Shown: one piece after another, positions 13,778 to 18,384 of the stretch | How the letters are laid out: every line of letters begins with the position of its first letter | Numbering within the stretch: the first letter of the stretch is position 1 | Origin: Prado023 sp964638055 | GTDB lineage: Bacteria; Actinomycetota; Actinomycetes; S36-B12; CAIYMF01 | Direction: 5' to 3' | Length of the DNA stretch: 18,384 nucleotides | Assembly: GCA_964638055.1 (NCBI GenBank) | Contig: CAZWXF010000057.1 | Location: 1-18,384, forward strand | The notes under the pieces: generated by a model | The model's database searches: none | The model's input: only the letters and a program-made list of their open reading frames with translations | What the model was told of the DNA's origin: nothing | Program-made: the position numbers and the translations under genes

Positions 13778-14273
13778 TCCGTCGGTCGAGCCTGTCGAGA
13801 CCACGACCTCGGTGACGCGACCAGCGTGGGCCCCGCGGGCTCGACCTCGCGTGGGCTGTCTCGACGGGCTCGACCAGCGCCAGCTCGACCACGCGCGGGA
13901 TGGCTTGGTCTCGACAGGCTCGACCAGCGCGGGCTCGACGGGCTCGACCAGCGCCCTCCGTCGGTCGAGCTTGTCGAGACCACGACCTCGGTGCCGCGGA
14001 CAGCGCGGGCCCCGCGGACTCGACCACGCGTGGGTTGGCTTGGTCTCGACAGGCTCGACCAGCGCCCTCCGTCGGTCGAGCTTGTCGAGACCACGACCTC
14101 GGTGACGCGGACAGCGCGGGCCCCGCGGCTCGACCACGCGCGGGCTGGCTTGGTCTCGACAGGCTCGACCAGCGCCGGCTCGACCACGCGCGGGATGGCT
14201 TGGTCTCGACGGGCTCGACCGGCGCGGGCTCGACCAGCGCGGGTTCGACCGGCGCGGGATCGACGCGGCGCTG
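13778..14273. repeat. Array of inverted and direct TCGA repeats between ruvB and secD
   Basis: Two related motifs alternate in opposite orientations. GGTCGAGCYTGTCGAGACC is at 13784-13802, 13963-13981 and 14074-14092. GGTCTCGACRGGCTCGACC is at 13907-13925, 14042-14060, 14152-14170 and 14202-14220. The motifs are reverse complements apart from one base. Two nearly identical 111-bp units start at 13956 and 14067, each holding one motif of each orientation joined by an 'ACGACCTCGGTG' and 'CAGCGCGGGCCCCGCGG' linker. Shorter TCGACCAGCG pieces fill the rest. Transcripts would fold into long hairpins. The array touches the ruvB stop codon. Confidence 0.92.
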
Positions 14274-15340
<1,067 letters not shown>

Positions 15341-15344
<4 letters not shown>

Positions 15345-15961
15345 GCCCGGTCCAGGTGTCGCAGGGCCGCTCGCAGGAGGGCGGGCACGGAGGGCTCTGC
15401 GCCGGAGGCGAGCACCGCCTCGGCCTCGTCGGACACCGCGGCGGCCGCCGCACGCGCATCGCGCACAGGCCAGCCCAGTGCCACGAGTCCGTCCACCACG
15501 CGCCCGGCCCAGTCCACCGATGAGGCGGATCCCGCAGGTGCAGCGACGTCCGACGCCGGACTCGGGACGAGGCGATCCTTGAGCTCCAGCGCGATCCGGG
15601 CAGCCGCACGCGGGCCCACCCCCGCGGGCCTGCTCAGCGTGCGCAGGTCGTCAGCCGCAACCGCGCGCGCGAGCTCGTCGACGGTGAGGGTGGCCAGGAC
15701 GGCCTGCGCGGTGCGCGGTCCGATCCCGCTGACCGACTGCAGGATGCCGAAGGCGTCGCGCTCGGCATCGTCGGCGAACCCGAAGAGCGTCAGCGAGTCC
15801 TCGCGGACCACCAGCGTCGTCGCCACGCAGGCCACGGAGCCGACCCGCAGCTGGGCCACCAGGCGGGGGACGCACTGCACGGACACCCCGAGCCCGCCGA
15901 CCTCGATCACCACGGCATCCTGGGACAGGGTCAGCACCCGGCCCCGGATCGAGGAGATCAC
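15341..15961 (-). CDS. ruvA: Holliday junction-binding protein RuvA
   Basis: 206 residues. RuvA tetramers clamp the four-way junction and load RuvB. Domain I is an OB fold (MISSIRGRVLTLSQDAVVIE onward, to about 62, including 'REDSLTLFGF'). Domain II has two helix-hairpin-helix motifs: 'LQSVSGIGPRTAQAVL' near 74-89 and 'LSRPAGVGPRAAARIALELK' near 109-128. A flexible Ser/Ala/Pro linker leads to domain III ('VVDGLVALGWPVRDARAAA', then 'LLRAALRHL'), which contacts RuvB. It overlaps ruvC upstream and ruvB downstream by 4 nt each, so the three are translationally coupled. Confidence 0.98.
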
Positions 15962-16581
15962 GAGGACCCTCCCACCCTCGGGCGCGCGGCATGCCGGGCG
16001 CCGACGACCGTCGGTGGATCACCCGGGCCTCGGCCGGTGGAAGCCCGAGTGGCGGCGGGGATGCGGCCCTTGGGCGCCGCGGCGGCCGCCGCGGCCAGAC
16101 GGTCGTGGGAGGGGCCACGCCAGACATGGCAGATCGCCAGCGCCAGGGCATCGGTCGCGTCGACCGGGCGCGGGGCGACGGACAGTCCCAGAAGCCGGGT
16201 CACCATCTGGGCGACCTGTGGCTTCGCCGCCCCCCCCGAACCCGTCACCGCAGCCTTCACCTCGGTCGGCGTGTGCCAGGCGACCGGCAGGCCGGCCTCT
16301 GCCGCGGCCAGCACGGCTGCCGCCGACGCCTGGGCCGTCCCCATCACCGTATGGAGGTTGTGCTGGCTGAACATCCGCTCGATCGCGACCACATCGGGCT
16401 GCACCAGCGCGATCACCTCTCGCAGGCGCACCGAGATGTGCAGCAGCCGATCGGGCAGAGCCGTCCCCGAGGCAGTCATGATGACCTCGACGTGATGGAG
16501 CCGCAGCGGGCGGCCGGGGACGCCCGCGACCGCCCCGACCCCGCATCGGGTCAGCCCGGGATCCACGCCCAGCACGAGCAC
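15958..16581 (-). CDS. ruvC: Holliday junction endonuclease RuvC
   Basis: About 207 residues. RuvC resolves Holliday junctions by paired nicks using an RNase H-like fold. Acidic catalytic residues are visible: Asp in 'LGVDPGLTRCG' at the N-terminus, Glu in 'VVAIERMFSQ', and the Asp pair in 'VDATDALALAICH'. 'KAAVTGSGGAAKPQVAQMV' is the conserved K-x-x-V-x-G-x-G-x-A-x-K-x-Q-V block. The C-terminal ~45 residues are Ala/Arg-rich and longer than in E. coli. GTG 16581 is preferred because GGAAGG (16595-16590) ends 8 nt before it; GTG 16590 would overlap that site. This is the first gene of ruvCAB. yebC, often upstream, is not between it and the repeat cluster. Confidence 0.96.
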   Translation of the reverse strand: MLVLGVDPGLTRCGVGAVAGVPGRPLRLHHVEVIMTASGTALPDRLLHISVRLREVIALVQPDVVAIERMFSQHNLHTVMGTAQASAAAVLAAAEAGLPVAWHTPTEVKAAVTGSGGAAKPQVAQMVTRLLGLSVAPRPVDATDALALAICHVWRGPSHDRLAAAAAAAPKGRIPAATRASTGRGPGDPPTVVGARHAARPRVGGSS

Positions 16582-16653
16582 GATGAGCACCTTCCGCAGC
16601 GGCAGCCGACCACCTCCGAAGGCGACGGACAACAGCGCGCGGCAAGAGGCAGG

Positions 16654-16676
16654 CGAACAGGTGTTTCGCAACGGTA
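16654..16676 (-). promoter_or_regulatory. Degenerate SOS-box-like element and -10-like box upstream of ruvC
   Basis: On the plus strand CGAACAGGTGTTTCG (16654-16668) matches the actinobacterial LexA box CGAAC-N4-GTTCG except for one inserted T in the right half. A TACCGT box lies directly upstream on the minus strand (16676-16671). ruvC carries a LexA site in mycobacteria, so the location is as expected, but the match is imperfect. Confidence 0.35.
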
Positions 16677-16751
16677 GTTCGCCGAGCCCGGGCAGCCCGG
16701 CAGCGACACACCCGACAGACTGCGACGACCCGGGGTCCCGATTCGCCGCGC

Positions 16752-16980
16752 GGTCTCGACGGGCTCGACCCGCGGGCCTGGTCGTCTCGNNNNNNNNNNN
16801 NNNNNNNNNNNNNNNNNNNNNNNNNNNNNNNNNNNNNNNNNNNNNNNNNNNNNNNNNNNNNNNNNNNNNNNNNNNNNNNNNNNNNNNNNCGCGGGCCTGG
16901 TCGTCTCGACGGGCTCGACCCGCGGGCCTGGTCGTCTCGACGGGTCGACACGGCGCGCGACGGGCTCGACCCGCGGGGTC
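16752..16980. repeat. 31-bp tandem TCGA repeats between ruvC and the acyltransferase gene, with a gap
   Basis: Units of CGCGGGCCTGGTCGTCTCG followed by ACGGGCTCGACC recur with a 31-bp period (16890 and 16921; one further copy starts at 16771 and runs into the gap). The last 19 nt before the gap equal the first 19 nt after it. The cluster ends next to the acyltransferase stop codon. It shares the CTCGACGGGCTCGACC core with the other two clusters but has its own linker. Confidence 0.9.
16790..16889. other. Assembly gap (100 N) inside 31-bp tandem repeats
   Basis: Placeholder gap with the same 19 nt on either side. The true array is probably longer than shown. Confidence 0.98.
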
Positions 16981-16984
16981 CTGC

Positions 16985-18384
16985 TCAGTCCTTGAGCGGG
17001 TCCCCACGCCCGACGGGATGACCTACCACCTCGGCGAACCCGGCGGCCAGGCACTCGGCGAAGAGCTCGCGGTCCGGGATGGCGGCATCGTCCATCGACA
17101 CGCCCAGGGCCGCATTGCCGTTGTACGACAGAAGGGTGATATTGGTAGCGGCGCCGATCGTGCCGGTCATCGGGTACATCCGGGTGACCCGAGCGCCACC
17201 GATGTAGACCGGGATCGGTACCCCTGGAACGTTGCTGGCCGTGAAGTCGCTCTTCTGGGCGGCCGAGGTCACCACGTCGGAGGGCAGCAGACGGAACCCG
17301 ACCTCGGCCAGCGGGTCGACCAGGTGAAGCGCGGGCTCGCTTCGCCACTGGTCGACGATGGCGTGGATCGCCCGCATCCGCTCCGCGGGGTCCAGGATGT
17401 CGACCGGCACCTCGAAGCGCGCGATCGTCACCGCGTTCTGCGCCTGCTTGTCCGGCTGGCGCAGGCTGATCGGCATGTTGCAGCGCAGCGCGCTCACCGG
17501 CTCGTTGCGCCGCTCGTGGTAGAGCCTCATCCCGCCGGTGACCCCGGCGATGAAGGCGTCGTTGAGTGTCAGTCCCGGGCCGTGGGCCTTGGATGCGGCC
17601 TTGAGGCTGTCCAGCGGGATGTCGAAGGTCTCGAAGTGGTAGTTGATCGATCGTCCGACCATGATCGTGGACATCGGTCGGCTCGGCAGGGCGGCGAACC
17701 GGGAGACCGAGCGGAGCACGTTGACCAGGTCCTCGACCAGGCCCACGGGGTCCTTCAGCGCCCTGCTCGCCACCGGGAGCGCGGCCTCTGCCAGCTCGCG
17801 GGCGGACTTCATCAGGAAGCTCGACGCATCGTTCACCGCGTTGCCCAGGAAGCCCGCGGTGTCCAGGGTCTCGGACACGGGTGCCTCGGGCAGCGGCCCC
17901 AGGTCCTCGTACTCCGGACTCAGGTCGATCATGCTCGCGCCGATCATCATGGCTCCCTGGCCATCGGCGATGGCGTGGTGCAGCTTGAGGATGATGACCG
18001 CCCGCCCGCCCTCCAGCCCCTCCAGGACCGTGAACCGCCACAGTGGCCGGGCCAGGTCGAAGTCGGCCATGGACTGCCGCCGGACCTCGTCGAGGACCTG
18101 GTCCCAGTTGCCGGGATCCGGCACGCGGTAGCGACGCATGTGGAAGGAGAGGTCGAACTCCGGGTCCACGACGATGCGCGGACTCAGGATCTCCGAGGGT
18201 CCCTCGACGACCTTCTGCCGCAGGATCGGGGCAAGCCTGCTCGCGTGCTCGAAGCGCTCGACCAGCCGATCCCAGTCGGGGCTGGCCTCCAGGGCGATCA
18301 GGCCGATGATCGGCGAGCGCATGACCGGGTCGGCCACGGCCGAGCGCCACGTCGCGAAGTCGAAGCCGGACAGGCGCTTGGGGC
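16985..18384 (-). CDS. WS/DGAT-family acyltransferase, 5' end outside window
   Basis: At least 466 codons; the frame is open to the right edge. It belongs to the wax ester synthase / diacylglycerol acyltransferase family (PF03007 plus the WS/DGAT C-terminal domain), which joins acyl-CoA to alcohols or diacylglycerol to make storage lipid. The catalytic HHxxxDG motif is 'LKLHHAIADGQGAMM', with its first His codon at 17980-17978. 'ADFDLARPLWRFTVLEGL' precedes it. 'SNVPGVPIPVYIGGARVTRM' and 'NITLLSYNGNAALGVSMDD' are the C-terminal domain motifs. A GTG at 18337 could pass as a start, but the codons before it read 'PKRLSGFDFATWRSA', the usual R-L-S-x-x-D family N-terminus, so the real start lies upstream. 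Substrate preference is unknown; some members act in other lipid pathways. Confidence 0.9.
   Translation of the reverse strand, partial: PKRLSGFDFATWRSAVADPVMRSPIIGLIALEASPDWDRLVERFEHASRLAPILRQKVVEGPSEILSPRIVVDPEFDLSFHMRRYRVPDPGNWDQVLDEVRRQSMADFDLARPLWRFTVLEGLEGGRAVIILKLHHAIADGQGAMMIGASMIDLSPEYEDLGPLPEAPVSETLDTAGFLGNAVNDASSFLMKSARELAEAALPVASRALKDPVGLVEDLVNVLRSVSRFAALPSRPMSTIMVGRSINYHFETFDIPLDSLKAASKAHGPGLTLNDAFIAGVTGGMRLYHERRNEPVSALRCNMPISLRQPDKQAQNAVTIARFEVPVDILDPAERMRAIHAIVDQWRSEPALHLVDPLAEVGFRLLPSDVVTSAAQKSDFTASNVPGVPIPVYIGGARVTRMYPMTGTIGAATNITLLSYNGNAALGVSMDDAAIPDRELFAECLAAGFAEVVGHPVGRGDPLKD

Noticed and set aside
16985..18337. GTG at 18337 as the start of the acyltransferase
   Set aside because: In-frame codons upstream encode the conserved R-L-S-G-x-D family N-terminus, so the gene begins outside the window.

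Overview
The window is a piece of a draft genome from a high-GC Gram-positive bacterium (Actinomycetota). Several things suggest this: strong GC bias, frequent GTG starts, a bifunctional Rel next to secDF and ruvCAB, a WS/DGAT acyltransferase, and many TCGA-rich intergenic repeats of the kind seen in Nocardioidaceae and related Propionibacteriales. The family-level placement is inference. Three runs of exactly 100 N (4994-5093, 10285-10384, 16790-16889) are assembly gaps of unknown true size.

Positions 1-7.9 kb are accessory and partly decayed. They hold the 5' end of an ABC ATPase gene, a DUF3298/RsiV-like lipoprotein, a CPBP membrane protease, a large winged-helix protein with an XPB-associated-type C-terminus preceded by a twice-frameshifted small gene, a MazEF-type toxin-antitoxin pair whose 5' end is cut by a gap, a 73-residue SH3-like protein, the wreck of a RelE-like toxin gene, and a divergent methylenetetrahydrofolate reductase-family protein. 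Last comes a type I-E CRISPR-Cas remnant: a cas3 gene that keeps only its HD nuclease domain and runs directly into two CRISPR repeats flanking one spacer. At least four genes here, perhaps five, carry a TANNNT-type -10 box exactly 12 nt upstream of a GTG start, which points to leaderless mRNAs.

Positions 7.9-16.6 kb are conserved core, all on the minus strand. In transcription order these are ruvC-ruvA-ruvB (4-nt overlaps), a ~500 bp array of inverted and direct TCGA repeats, secD-secF (2-nt gap), a second repeat cluster with a gap, and rel. The usual actinobacterial order has yajC between ruvB and secD and apt between secF and rel. Neither is visible here, and repeats occupy both slots.

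Positions 16.6-18.4 kb hold the ruvC upstream region with a degenerate SOS-box-like element, a third repeat cluster of 31-bp tandem units broken by a gap, and a WS/DGAT-family acyltransferase whose start lies beyond the right edge.

The most notable points are the cas3-to-CRISPR-repeat fusion, the repeat arrays sitting where yajC and apt should be, and the shared leaderless promoter geometry.
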